Shown here piece after piece: positions 9,666 to 19,702 of a stretch of DNA of 64,000 nt. Under the pieces are notes generated by a model. That model had not been told where the DNA came from. It did not search any database and saw nothing but the letters and a program-made list of their open reading frames with translations. Within the stretch, counting starts at the first letter, position 1. The number at the start of each line of letters is the position of its first letter. This DNA is from Clarkia xantiana subsp. parviflora. Its lineage: Eukaryota > Streptophyta > Magnoliopsida > Myrtales > Onagraceae. The position numbers were made by a program, and so were the translations under genes. The stretch covers positions 28,856,761 through 28,920,760 of the forward strand of contig JAPTYO010000008.1 in NCBI GenBank assembly GCA_036873135.1, written 5' to 3'.

Positions 9666-12600
9666 TTAGTGACGGTTTGATAAAGCTGGCTTCTCGCATG
9701 CAATGTAGGAGCGCAGAGCTCCTTGTTTGATCAGTTCCTCGATTCTGTTGCGTAGAGAGGGGCACCCATTCGTGCTGTGACCCCATCTGTTGTGGTAGCG
9801 GCACCACATTTCTGGATTCTTCCCGAGGAAGGCAATCCGGATCTCGCTTGGAGGAGGTAAAACATCCTTCAGGATGGTCTTGAACAACTCCTCCACCTCT
9901 ATGTTCAGAGGTGTATATTCGCCATCTTGGTTGTTGTTCAAGTCTTGTCTTGCACGCTTGTGTTCGCGGGCCTCCTCTTGTTCTGCAGGTGGGCTGAACC
10001 ACCCCAGCTTGTTTGCGACCTCGATTGCTGTCTCCATCTTCTCTTTTAAGTCAGCCATAGATTTGGTTGTTCTCCACCCTTGTGTTCGTCCAAATAGGAG
10101 GAATGTGGGTGAGTTCATGTTCAGGAAAAAGGCATTGATCACGGCTGACTTTTCTGCCAAACTTGAAGTTGCACTTATGGCGAATCGCTTGAAGTAACTC
10201 TGGATGGATTCCGATTCCCCTTGCTTGATGTCCCATATGCTTGGGAGCATTGGGGTTTGAAATGCTGGGAGTCTTTCTCCTTTGCTCATCATTTCGTCAA
10301 ATCGCATTTCAACTTCAGACTTGGAACATTGTCCTCTTTCAATGACTGCTATGTCCAGACGGTTCTTGCATCTTAGGGCGTTGACATAGCATTTTCGTGC
10401 TGTCGTCTGATCGCCCAAGACTTCACCAATTCCTCCCCTTAAGCGGTATTTCAGCTTTTGATGTGCCGTTGAAGGCACCATCTCGTAGGGATTTATCGTT
10501 GTTCTTCCGAGAATTCCGTTGTAAGCACCAAGGCTCTCGACGATCACGAAAGTGATGTCGACTTTCATTGCGTTCCATCCTTCTCCTATCACAGTGGGAA
10601 GAGTGATCATCCCCAGTGGGTATGTAGCAGCTCCAGCAAAGCTTACTAACGGGAAATTTCCCGGCTTCAGGTCCTCTCTCTTCATTCCAAGCTGTTCGAG
10701 GACATTGATATGGAGGATGTCTGATGAGCTTCCTCCGTCGACTAGGATTCTTTTGACATCGAACCCGTTGATTTCCATTGTTATTACTAACGCGTCATCA
10801 TGCGGGTAGACGATGTGTGCCATGTCTTTTCTCGAGAATCCTATCACGGGGTCCTCCTCTTCCGGTTTCTTTCTTTTCCCATACTTGGGGAGTGTGCTTG
10901 CCTGTGCAGCGTATACGTCTCTTGTGTTGGAGACTTGTCCTCCTGCAGCTGGACCACCATGAATGACATTGATAACTCCCCTCTTTTTAGGAGGGGGGTT
11001 GTCATTGGTCTTCTCTTTTCCTTTCTCCTTTGGCGTGAATTTTCTTTTCACCTTCTCAATCTTTCCCCCTTGGTCGATGTAGTGCTTAAGTCCGCCTTCT
11101 TGTATGATTCGATTGATTTGGAACTTAAGACTTCGACAGTCGTCAGTTTCATGGCCGTTGACTTCGTGGCTTTCACACCACTTGTCTTGCTCTTTCCCTA
11201 GCTGGCCCTTTCTGAAACCGAATGGCTCTTTCCAGAGGTTTTGCTCTTTCATTTCTTTCAGTATGACACTCAGGGGAGCGTTCAAAGGGATTAGCTCAAT
11301 GGTGTTGACGTCTGGATTCTTGTCTTCTTCAATGTTGAATGTTCTCTTCTGAGGCGGAGTCCACTGTTTTTGTTGGGGGGTTTGGTTCTGCTTCAGGGGG
11401 CCTGGCTTACTCTCATCTTTCTTGTTGCCGGGTTTAACCCACTTATCCCGGGCTGTCATCTTGTAATGCTCAGCATCAATGTACTCTTTTACCCTTGCCA
11501 CGAGTTCTTCCATTGTTTCCACCGGCCTTGTAGAAAGCTTTTGGCCCAAGTCGTACCCGTGCCTACCCAGGTTTCTGACAAAGGCATGGATGATTTCTAT
11601 CTCTGCGATGTTCGTTTGAATTTCCGAGATGTTTGATTAAACCGGATGTAGTAGCTTGCGAGGGACTCATTCCACTCCTGCTTGACATCATCTAAGGCAT
11701 TTGATCCTTTGACGATCGAACGTTCTCCCATGTAACGGTGGATGAACTTTTCTTTGAGAGATTGCCACGAGTCTATGCTCTTCTTTGGCAGGGAGAAGAG
11801 CCAGTGTGCAGCTGGTCCGCCTAGTGTTTGGGGGAATGTCATGGCTATGTGGTGAGGATTGTCTGTCCTCCCCAAAAGCATTGCTTCATGCTGCTGTACA
11901 TGCTCTATCGGGTCTCCCTTGCCTCGGTACTTTTCCGGCCTTAGATTATACAGTGCGTCTGGGACGTGACTGTACACCAGCTCGTCAGTGAAAGGGTGGG
12001 ACGTGGTGTCTACCAATGTGTTCATCCCTCTCATTTTCCTTTGCCTTATCTTCTTTTCAATCAGCTTTTCAAGCATTTCCTCCGTCAACCCGGTGACTGG
12101 GTTACCCTGATTTGGGAGGTATGCTTCTTGTCCCATGCTTGCGCCTTGTTGGGGAAATTGCGCCTGCGTCGGGTTGTATTTAGAATATCCACCTTGATAT
12201 CCCTGGAATGTCTGAGACGGCTGCCTCCAGGCTCCTTCACTGAATGGCCCTGTTTGGTAGGGTGTTTGGGAGTGCGAGAGCTCCTGTCTTGTCCCTTGTT
12301 GGGGGAATTGCCTGCTTTGCTGTGCATTCCCGTGAAAGGTCGGGGTTTTTGAGATTGTAGGGCCTCTCTGCTGAGGTGCATTCATTGGAGGCGCCTGCCT
12401 TGGTGGCGGGGGCATATTTGCTTGTTGCGCGGGAGGGGGCGGTGGCGCCCCGTATCCTTGGTTACGCAGGGCCTCTCTCAGATGAAGCAGCTGTTCGAGT
12501 GCCGCCATCATTTCTGGGGTGACTGCATGCGCAGCCTGTGCCCCTGGTGTCTGATTGTATGCCCCAGCATTTGGCATCCCGTATGGTTGCTCCTGCGTGT

Positions 12601-12841
12601 TGAAGGTTTGATGGGCGAAGCCTGGAGGAGCGTTGGTTTGCTGTGTGCCCCCTTGCGCGTTACTCCGAGAGTGTACGCTTCTTGTTGGCATAGACGAGGC
12701 AACTGAGGCCTCGCCTTGGCTCTGCGGGGGGTCTCTCTGCGGAGGATATCTCATGCTTGACTCCGGGGCCGGAGTTTTCCTTGGACGTCCTGGTCCTCTT
12801 TTCTTCGTCTTAGTCGGCGGTGGCTGCTCGTTGCTTGCCAT
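9666..12841 (-). pseudogene. gag: gag - protease - second gag-like module (gag') of element A, broken by one frameshift
   Basis: Translation starts at 12841 (MASNEQPPP), a short distance inside the primer binding site. Near residues 11-24 is an AT-hook-like motif (KKRGPGRPRK). Next come a Pro/Gln-rich stretch and a retrotransposon gag domain (YRGKGDPIEHVQQHEAMLLG to YMGERSIVKG). The frame is lost near 11630, where a one-base indel separates the frame ending at 11597 from the one ending at 9666. The second frame has a CHHC knuckle (C-x2-H-x4-H-x4-C, about 11139-11181), then an aspartic-protease-like domain with LVDGGSSSDIL (about 10716-10750) and GAYNGILGRTTINP. Where reverse transcriptase would normally follow, it has a second gag-like region (ESIQSYFKRFA, LLFGRTQGW) and a second CHHC knuckle (about 9765-9810). 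Confidence 0.85.
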
Positions 12842-12860
12842 GCTCTTGGTCTTGTGGGTG

Positions 12861-12877
12861 ATCTGCAGACGGCGCCA
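12861..12877 (-). other. Element A primer binding site
   Basis: Next to the 5' LTR the minus strand reads TGGCGCCGTCTGCAGAT. TGGCGCC complements a tRNA 3' end (GGCGCCA). The first nine bases also fit plant tRNA-Asp, but the later bases do not, so I leave the tRNA unassigned. Element C has the same first twelve bases. Confidence 0.75.
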
Positions 12878-12879
12878 AG

Positions 12880-13639
12880 TGTTTCGACCAAGTTACCGCG
12901 GGCTGCCCGCTGAGTAACTCGTCGAAGTCTTCGTGTTGGGTGCGAGCCAAGTCCGTCCCCTAAAGTCGTGTACGGGCCTTAGCTTCGTCTTCAGAACAGC
13001 GGTAAGTCCTTCGGGCTCTCTTATAGACCGTCCGTCTACACCTGCGAGAGGAGCATTACCAAGCAATCCCCGTGGAGAGGGGGGGGGGTGCTTGGTGCAC
13101 TCGCTCCGATGATCAACATTAGACGGTTTCTAGAGAGAGAGAGTTTTTAGAGAGAGGTCAGAGCTTTTCCAATTCTCACCCAAAGTGACTTGAAAATGTT
13201 TACCCCCAAGGTGGCTATTTATAGGCAACCTTGGACCGTAAACCGGTTTTGACCCGGTTCAATGTGGAAATGTGAACCGGGACGTAGGGGAGAGCTTTGG
13301 GAAAATGACTCTGACGCTCGTCTCGGGCGGCTGTCACGAGCGGGACGCACGCGCCTTTGAAACGTAGGTCTCGGACACATAGGAGTTAGTTAAAAATCGG
13401 GTCTCCTATACATTCGGGACGAAATGGGGGGTGTGCGCGACACCCCCCGGGTGTTAAGCTTACCCGGAATTCCGGGTAAGCTGGGGCTTACCCGGAACCC
13501 CCCCCCCCCCCCCCCCGGGGGGTGCCGGGCAAGTTCGCGACTTGCCCGGTTTCCCCCGGTTAGCTCGAAATTGGGTTTTACGCGCGCGTATGAGATCCGA
13601 ATAATTAAAACCGAGCCCGAATCATGCGTATATCCATCA
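12880..13639 (-). repeat. Element A 5' LTR
   Basis: It matches 2994-3732 and keeps the TG...CA ends. It is about 20 bp longer because a GGGTAAG/CTTACCC palindromic segment is repeated before the C-run near 13500. The frames at 13390-13678 on both strands lie in this low-complexity part and are not genes. Confidence 0.93.
13215..13224 (-). promoter_or_regulatory. TATA box in element A 5' LTR
   Basis: CTATAAATAG on the minus strand is the likely core promoter for the genomic RNA. Transcription would then begin about 30 bases to the left, near 13185. The same box occurs at 3327-3336 in the other LTR. Confidence 0.6.
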
Positions 13640-13644
13640 ATTTT

Positions 13645-14066
13645 GAACAATTTTACATTTTTTATTAAAAAAAATTAACTATTAACTCAATTATTTTAGA
13701 TCGATTTCCTTATCCGCGCGGTTCATATAAAAATAGTTATAGTAATAATTATAAATATATAGGAAAAAAAATAAAAAAAAAGGAGCGCATCATAATTTTT
13801 ATAAATCATATTTATACATTTTTATGGGCCAAAATCAAATATAGACAACAACTTCAATTCTCAAAACAAAAGCATAATAACTTAAAATATTAATTTTCAA
13901 GAGCTATGTTATTCGTTTTTTTATAAGTATATAATTATACAAATTGTATTTATAATATAATCAATTTAATGAATGCATGTCTTCTTCTAATTTATATTTT
14001 TTAAAACCTAATATTTATTTCTCTCGGTATTATTTAACCCGCACGGTGCGCGGGGTTAGTGGCTAG
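13645..14066 (+). mobile_element. Helitron 3' terminal fragment
   Basis: The 3' end has the stem CCCGCAC/GCGCGGG with one mismatch, then GTTAGTGG and CTAG ending at 14066, followed by T. It closely resembles the end at 650. The 5' end was not located; element A (TSD ATTTT) may be inserted inside this Helitron, in which case the rest lies left of 2989. The start given is only the edge of element A. Confidence 0.5.
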
Positions 14067-14229
14067 TATGATATAATTTGGATACATCTTTAATTAGGAT
14101 GCATCTTTATTTGCCACATCATCAACTCCAATTTTGATTGGTTAAAAATATTCTCTCACCTATTTAGGGTAGCAATTCCCTTGCAAAAAAAAATAAAAAA
14201 AAATGTAACTCTTCTTCTACTCCTCCTAT

Positions 14230-15439
14230 CATTAATTAGCTTTAAAAAATCTATCTTCTATCTATCTATATTATAATAATTAGGTTAATAAAAAAGTAGT
14301 AATATATTAGACATTTTTAAGTGTTATATAATCTTACAATAATAAGATTATATTAATTTTTTTGCAAAAAAATAAAAATAAAAGAATACCCTTGCATAAC
14401 TAATTTTAAAGCACTTTCATGATCTTTTTTTTTTCAATTATTTCTCATATTATATTTATTAACCAAGTTTTTATCTCTAATTTTTCAAAAAATAATAAAG
14501 GATTGCAAGTATAAATGAAAATTATATCTTGATTAAGGATTCACTTAGTTGTGAATTAGTGAGCATAAATTGCAAATATGAAGTAATTTTTATTATTATA
14601 CGTTCTTTAATTATTTTAAATCATTTAACCTAAAGTTAACAATGTTCGGTTTGTTAATAATAACAATTCGAAATATGACCAATTACTTTATTGTCTGATT
14701 TCATCTATTTAAACATTAAAAATAATTTCAAAATAATAACTACATAAAATATTGAACCACGCGCATTTGATTAGCTTTAAAAAAAAAATATCTTCTATCT
14801 ATCTATATTCTATCAATCAATTATTAATATAATTTGGATGCAAAATAGATTTTTAGTTTGATTATATTATAATAATTTGGTTAATAAAAAGTAGTAATAT
14901 ATTAGACATAAAAAGTAGTAATATATTAGACATTTTTAGGTATTATATAATCTTATAATTAGATTATATTAATTTTTTTGCAAAAAAAAATAATTTTACC
15001 ATTGCAAAACAAATTTTAAAGCACTTTCATGATCATTTTTCAATTATTTCTCATATTATATTTAATTTTTCTAAAAATACTAAACGATTGCAAGTATAAA
15101 TAAAAATTATATTAGTCTGTTTATTTGCGATTCACTTAGTTGTGAATTAGTTATGGAGCATAAATTGAAACTATGAAGTAATTTTTATTATTACGATTCA
15201 CTCGGTTGTGAATTAGTTATGGAGCATAAATTGCAACTATGATGTAATTTTTATTATACGTTCTTTAATTATTTTAAAACAGTTAACCTAAAGTGAACAA
15301 TGTTCGATTTTTAAAAACAATTCGTAATATGATCAATTACTTTATTGTCTGATTTCAACTATTTAAACATTAAAAATAATTTCAAAATAATAACTACATA
15401 AAATATTGAACCCGCGCAATGCGCGGGGCAAATACCTAG
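14230..15439 (+). mobile_element. Two tandem Helitron-like units
   Basis: The start of the first unit (ATTAGCTTTAAAAAA and then TCT-rich TATCTATC repeats, about 14234-14275) recurs at about 14771-14815, and the following 450 bp recur in the same order. The first unit ends in a truncated AACCACGCGCA near 14755. The second ends in a full Helitron terminus: stem CCCGCGC/GCGCGGG, loop AAT, then CTAG ending at 15439 and T. This looks like two copies of one non-autonomous family joined head to tail. A smaller tandem duplication of about 66 bp (GATTCACTTAGTTGTGAATTAG) lies at about 15127-15260. Confidence 0.6.
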
Positions 15440-16028
15440 TATATATATATTTAATATAATAGATAAGAGCATCTCCCTGCCTTTTTTGTATTTTCAAATA
15501 CTTTAAAATATAGTAAAAAAAATTTATTTTTATTTTTTTGGCTCAGTTTGAGAAAATTAATTGAAGTGGTCTCTGCCACTTAAGTTACACTCCATATCGT
15601 CGAGTACTCAAGTCCAGCAGAGTAAGTTAGTTATTTTCTAGAAGGTGCAAATAGTGCAAATACAAAAAAAATATTAAATTCGTTACACTATGAGAACGTC
15701 CCGTGGTGAAATCGATTTTTGGCAACTAACTAATTACCGCTTTCAAACAAGAATCGAGGATGAAATGACTGGACAGGATATTGCATATCAAATCTAAGCT
15801 AATAGTAATAGTAATGAAACTCTGTCTGTATATCCCATCCCCTTGATAACGGGGATTATTTGTTGAGATAACCTATGACAATAATCACAAATTCAATTTG
15901 ACTAGCTAGCTAGACAAATGTTATTTATCATCCACAATGTGTATGAGTTAGCGTTGCTACAAATAACATTTATTTAGACACAACAATCACACATCAGGTT
16001 CCTAACACTGGAGCCCGAAAAGAAACGG
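15440..16028. other. Intergenic DNA, no gene seen
   Basis: AT-rich sequence with a short (TA)n run at 15440-15450. No reading frame with recognisable content, RNA gene or clear element boundary was found. Confidence 0.5.
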
Positions 16029-16036
16029 GTTCCTAC

Positions 16037-16524
16037 TAGGGATGGCAGCGGGTCACGGGTACCCGACGACCCGCGGGTACCCGACCCGAGTTTGACCCGA
16101 TGACCCGCCGACCAGCGGGGCGGGTTCGGGTTCACGGCGACCCGCCGACCCGACCCGACCCGAACTTTCATTTTACATATATATTTAATATATGTATATT
16201 ATATAAAACTATACGGGTAATATAACACATAGTCAAAATAATAATTAGAACCAATTATTCTAATGAATGAGCTGATTTATACTTGGATTATGAGTTAATT
16301 TAATAATTTATGATTTAAATTTGGAGTTGAATTTGGATACGATAACATAGAATTTAGAATTTAAGATTTCAAAAATGATAAATTATACCTCACACGGGTC
16401 GACCCGCGGGCCGACCCGACCTGACCCGAAAGTGCATGGAACGGGTCCGGGTCGACCATATTGACCCGCGGGGCGGGTCCGGGTCTGGCAATACCCGCCC
16501 CGACCCGCCTCATTGACATCCCTA
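16037..16524. mobile_element. Non-autonomous hAT element, CGGGT-repeat family
   Basis: The 488-bp element begins TAGGGATGGCA and ends TGACATCCCTA, with the near-matching 8-bp TSD GTTCCTAC/GTTCCTAT (16029-16036 and 16525-16532). An 8-bp TSD and TAGGG termini are hallmarks of hAT elements. Both arms are built of short CGGGT/ACCCG repeats around an AT-rich core. The core matches that of the element at 60139-60642 in opposite orientation. No transposase is encoded; the frames within it are by-products of the repeats. Confidence 0.85.
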
Positions 16525-16679
16525 GTTCCTATAAACAATCTTTTTAACCAAATACGCGTATGAATTATCACACTAACTTTATTATTCTTATTTTAATATT
16601 AGTATTAGTCAATTAAATGCTTCTTTTTACTTTTTTCCAAATACAATACTTAATAAATTAAAATATAAGGTTAATTACC

Positions 16680-17515
16680 AAATTGCTAGCTAAACTTTAA
16701 ATGATTGTGCAAATTGCTAGCCAGACTTTTTTGTACGGCTGGCAATTCGGGCTTGACATGATGGGCCGACACGAACACGAAAATTACAGGTTTGGGTTTG
16801 ATATTAGTGACTCGGTACAACACGATATAACACGATGTTTTAAACTAAAATTGTTAAATATTAAACTTTTTATTCAATTTACTATAGGTTTTTTGTGCCA
16901 GTTTTTCATGTAGGGCTGGGTTTGGACTGAACCCCAGAACACGACACGAACCTGGCACGAATTGCCGGCCCTAATTTTTTGTAGAGCTAACTGAACTTTC
17001 AATATATTGTGCAAAAAGCTAGCTCCGTCAACCTTTCTATTGGTTTTTTTTTACGGAAAATACTTTCAAAAATTGCTAAAAACACCCTATATTTTACTAT
17101 ATTAATATAATTGCATGATGTTTTATATAAAATCAATTTTTTAAATAATACATTCTATAAAAGAAAAAATGTAGCTTAAATACAAAAAATTGATTTATTA
17201 AAATGTATTTAACATATTCTATAAGATATAAACTTTAAAAAATATTAATTTTATTTTTAATCTTTGAGGTTATATATTTTTTATATAATATATATATCAT
17301 TTTAAAATTTAGTTAGAGATTTATATTTAATTTTATATTAAAGTTGAGGTTATTTTAAAATCATAGTAGAACTTTAGGGTACATGTAGTAATTTTATAAA
17401 ATTGATTTCGTCCATAATTAATGAAAAAATTGACAGAGTTAGCAAATTGCATGTTAGCAAAAGTTCGATTAGCAATTTGCTAAAAAAAGTCTGACAAGCA
17501 AATTGCACTTATAAG
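16680..17515. mobile_element. Foldback DNA element interrupted by a hAT element
   Basis: The left part (TGTGCAAATTGCTAGCCAGAC, about 16705-16726, continuing after the inner hAT as GAGCTAACTGAACTTT) is an imperfect inverted match to the right part (about 17425-17512, GTCTGACAAGCAAATTGCAC). The centre is AT-rich. Outer ends are approximate and no TSD could be fixed, so the superfamily is not assigned. Confidence 0.5.
16734..16973. mobile_element. Short non-autonomous hAT element
   Basis: The 240-bp element has inverted ends TACGGCTGGCAATTCG and CGAATTGCCGGCCCTA. It is flanked by 8-bp copies CTTTTTTG (16726-16733) and ATTTTTTG (16974-16981), which differ in one base. It sits inside the left arm of the foldback element at 16680-17515. 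No transposase is encoded. Confidence 0.75.
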
Positions 17516-17718
17516 TGGAAAAAAAAAGCATTATTGCCAGTGCTCTTAGGATGAAGGAATGCTAGCATTTGAATATTTCCATTCAAAAACGACAATTCAA
17601 TTTCAACCTACTATTACTATTAAAGAATTCAACCAACTATTGGATAGAGAGAAAGGTTATAGTATGGGAACTTGAACAAGAATTGAGCGACTTACTCACC
17701 ATCGGAACTCTTTATTCT

Positions 17719-18013
17719 CAACAAAAGCCACAATCACCATGAAAATCCATCACTTTCCCCTCCCCCTTCTCCTTCTTCCTTGCCTCAAGATGGCCATTTC
17801 CACAATTTTCACAACCTTACACCTGAAGAAATTGAGAAGCTGCACAAGTTAATTGAGTTGTTCGGCAAAGACGATTTACCAGACAGGATTAACTTGCAGG
17901 TTGCAAGAAACAGCAAAGATTATTGCATGGATGTGACCAAGAAAGCCACCTTACAGAAAAAGCTTTCATCTTTTCTTCTGAAGAAAGTTTTTGCCTGCAG
18001 GTTCCAACCCTAA
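17719..18013 (+). pseudogene. Gene fragment, possibly LAZY/DRO1-like
   Basis: An open frame without a convincing ATG gives NLTPEEIEKLHKLIE and ends KKLSSFLLKKVFACRFQP before a stop at 18011-18013. The segment SSFLLKKVFAC resembles a conserved block near the C-terminus of LAZY/DRO1 (IGT) proteins, which act in gravity-dependent root and shoot angle. The block usually continues into SGFAPxPSLRDP, which is missing here. A proline/serine-rich stretch precedes it in frame. The upstream ATG at 17739 is in another frame. I read it as a truncated remnant; the family assignment is from memory of the motif and is weak. Confidence 0.3.
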
Positions 18014-18759
18014 GAACACCTTCAGAATCACTAGAACCTAGAATTCAATCATACTACATTGTTAAATATACTTTATAACCTATATTGCTAAAAAATATGT
18101 ACTTGCAAATGCATATCCAGGCAATACTCAATATACCCTCATCAGAGTTCATGTGGTCAGCCACTATCTCCAAGGAGAATGATAAGGGATAGCCCCATGG
18201 TCCAGTTACAAAGTGAAGACGATGACAACGCAAGCAAGTGGGACAAGACGGATTCGGAATGTAAGTAGTCATATTTCTCAATTCCGAAATTATTCATGCA
18301 GACCTATACCATGACTGCTTTTGAGATCTTTATTAGGAGCTGCAAATGAGAACCGAAATCTGGATTCTGGAAGCAGAATTAAGATATTCACTACAATGAG
18401 GTGATATAAAAATGAAGAATCTGCCTTCATGTGGAAGAAAAAACTCCTGGGTAGTATAGGGCAAATTACTTTGAAAGTTAGACAAACCACTTAACGAGTC
18501 GTCCTAAAAGCTCGAGCTAATTGGATTACTACAGTCATACTTATTCATCCCTCATAAGTATGCTATACAACCTCTGTTAATTATTTCTAATATTTATTTG
18601 TTGTAGAAATCAAAATGTTTATTGGGCTAATCCTGTCTTGCAGATATTGTACTAGAGATATGAATCATCCTCCGATCATTTTGGACTACTTCGCTTAATC
18701 TATGGTAAACCAAAACACATTTTAAGAACCTTCAAATTGACAAAGAAAATATTTCAGAA
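18014..18759. other. Intergenic DNA, no gene seen
   Basis: About 750 bp between the gene fragment and the foldback element. The reading frames here (for example minus 18054-18490) show no recognisable domain or splice structure. Confidence 0.5.
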
Positions 18760-18768
18760 AAAAAATAA

Positions 18769-19693
18769 GGGTTAAGAACACAATAGGGCCTGAATGTTTG
18801 CCCATGTTGCCAAAAGGAGTCTGAATTGAAAAATGATATTTTTAAAGGTCTGGATTTTGAGTTATGTTTATATGAGAGGTCTCCGTCTATTTTCTCTGTT
18901 AAAAGTGACGGAAAGTGGTCACATGCTTGGCATGTGACCGAAAATAAACTGAAAAATCCGAAAATGCCCTCCGACCAAAGTGTGCCCCTCACATGCTTGA
19001 CCTAAAAAGACGAAAATCCGGCGACCACCCCGACTCCGGCAACCACCACCCGGCTCCGGCGACCACCACCCAGCTCCGGCGACCACCACCCCGACTCCGG
19101 CGACCACCACCCAGCTCCGGCGACCACCACCCAGCTCCGGCGACCACCACCCCGACTCCGGCGACCGCAAAGCTTTGTGGATCTGGAGCTCTGTGGCCCC
19201 GATCGGAGCCACAGAGCTCCGATCGAGCTTTGTGGCTCCGACCGGAGCTCCAAAGCTCCGATCGGAGCTTTTATGGCGGTCGCCGGAGTCGGGGCGGTGG
19301 TCGCCGGAGTCGGGGCGGTGGTCGCCGGAGCCGGGTGGTGGTCGCCGGAGCCGGGTGGTGGTCGCCGGAGCCGGGTGGTGATTGCCGGAGTCGGGGTGGT
19401 GGTGGTGGTCGCCGGGCGGTGGCCGGAGCTGTGGTGGCCTTAAGGGCATAATTAGTGTGCAGGGGTATTTTAGACATTTCACATTTCATTAACTAAACTG
19501 ATAAATTGTATAATAATTGCAAAAGGGTAATTCTGTCATTTCACGCGGTTTCGTTACATTTAATAGAAAATTTAGACGGAAACCCGAAAAAACACAAGCA
19601 TGAAAATTCAGGCCCTTAATAATACAATTTTTCAATTCAGACCCCTTTTGGCAACATGGGCAAACATTCAGGCCCCTATTATGTTCTTAACCC
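18769..19693. mobile_element. Mutator-like foldback MITE with GC-rich arms
   Basis: The 925-bp element has inverted ends GGGTTAAGAACA, with near-identical arms of at least 60 bp (18769-18835 against 19625-19693), and a 9-bp TSD AAAAAATAA (18760-18768 and 19694-19702). A 9-bp TSD points to Mutator-like elements. The inner arms (19015-19170 and 19270-19420) are inverted runs of about 21-bp GC-rich repeats built from CCGGCGACCACCACC. The long frames on both strands here (18919-19489) come from this repeat and are not genes. Confidence 0.85.
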
Positions 19694-19702
19694 AAAAAAT
19701 AA

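Larger units (their letters stand above)
2994..13639 (-). mobile_element. Element A: complete but non-autonomous Ty3/gypsy LTR retrotransposon
   Basis: Two near-identical LTRs (2994-3732 and 12880-13639) begin TG, end CA and are flanked by the 5-bp TSD ATTTT (2989-2993 and 13640-13644). The element reads on the minus strand, so the right LTR is the 5' LTR. Order in transcription sense: 5' LTR, primer binding site, gag-PR-gag' (12841-9666), a 131-bp minisatellite (8350-9310), an accessory gene on the opposite strand (5609-7953), a polypurine tract and the 3' LTR. No reverse transcriptase, RNase H or integrase motif is present, so mobility would need enzymes from another element. The LTRs differ by only about ten substitutions by eye plus an indel near a C-run, which suggests a recent insertion. 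Confidence 0.93.

Noticed and set aside
12861..12877. Assignment of the primer tRNA as tRNA-Asp
   Set aside because: Only the first nine bases agree with the tRNA-Asp 3' end; the following bases differ, so the tRNA was left open.
13390..13678. Gly/Pro-rich frames on both strands
   Set aside because: They lie in the LTR of element A across homopolymer C and G runs.
15464..17545. Large Harbinger-like MITE (GAGCATCTCC near 15467, GTGCTCTTA near 17540)
   Set aside because: Flanking triplets are TAA and TTA, not the same on one strand, and only a few end bases match.
18919..19489. Long open frames on both strands rich in Pro, Thr and Arg
   Set aside because: They arise from GC-rich inverted repeats in a MITE with a 9-bp TSD; open in several frames, no domain.
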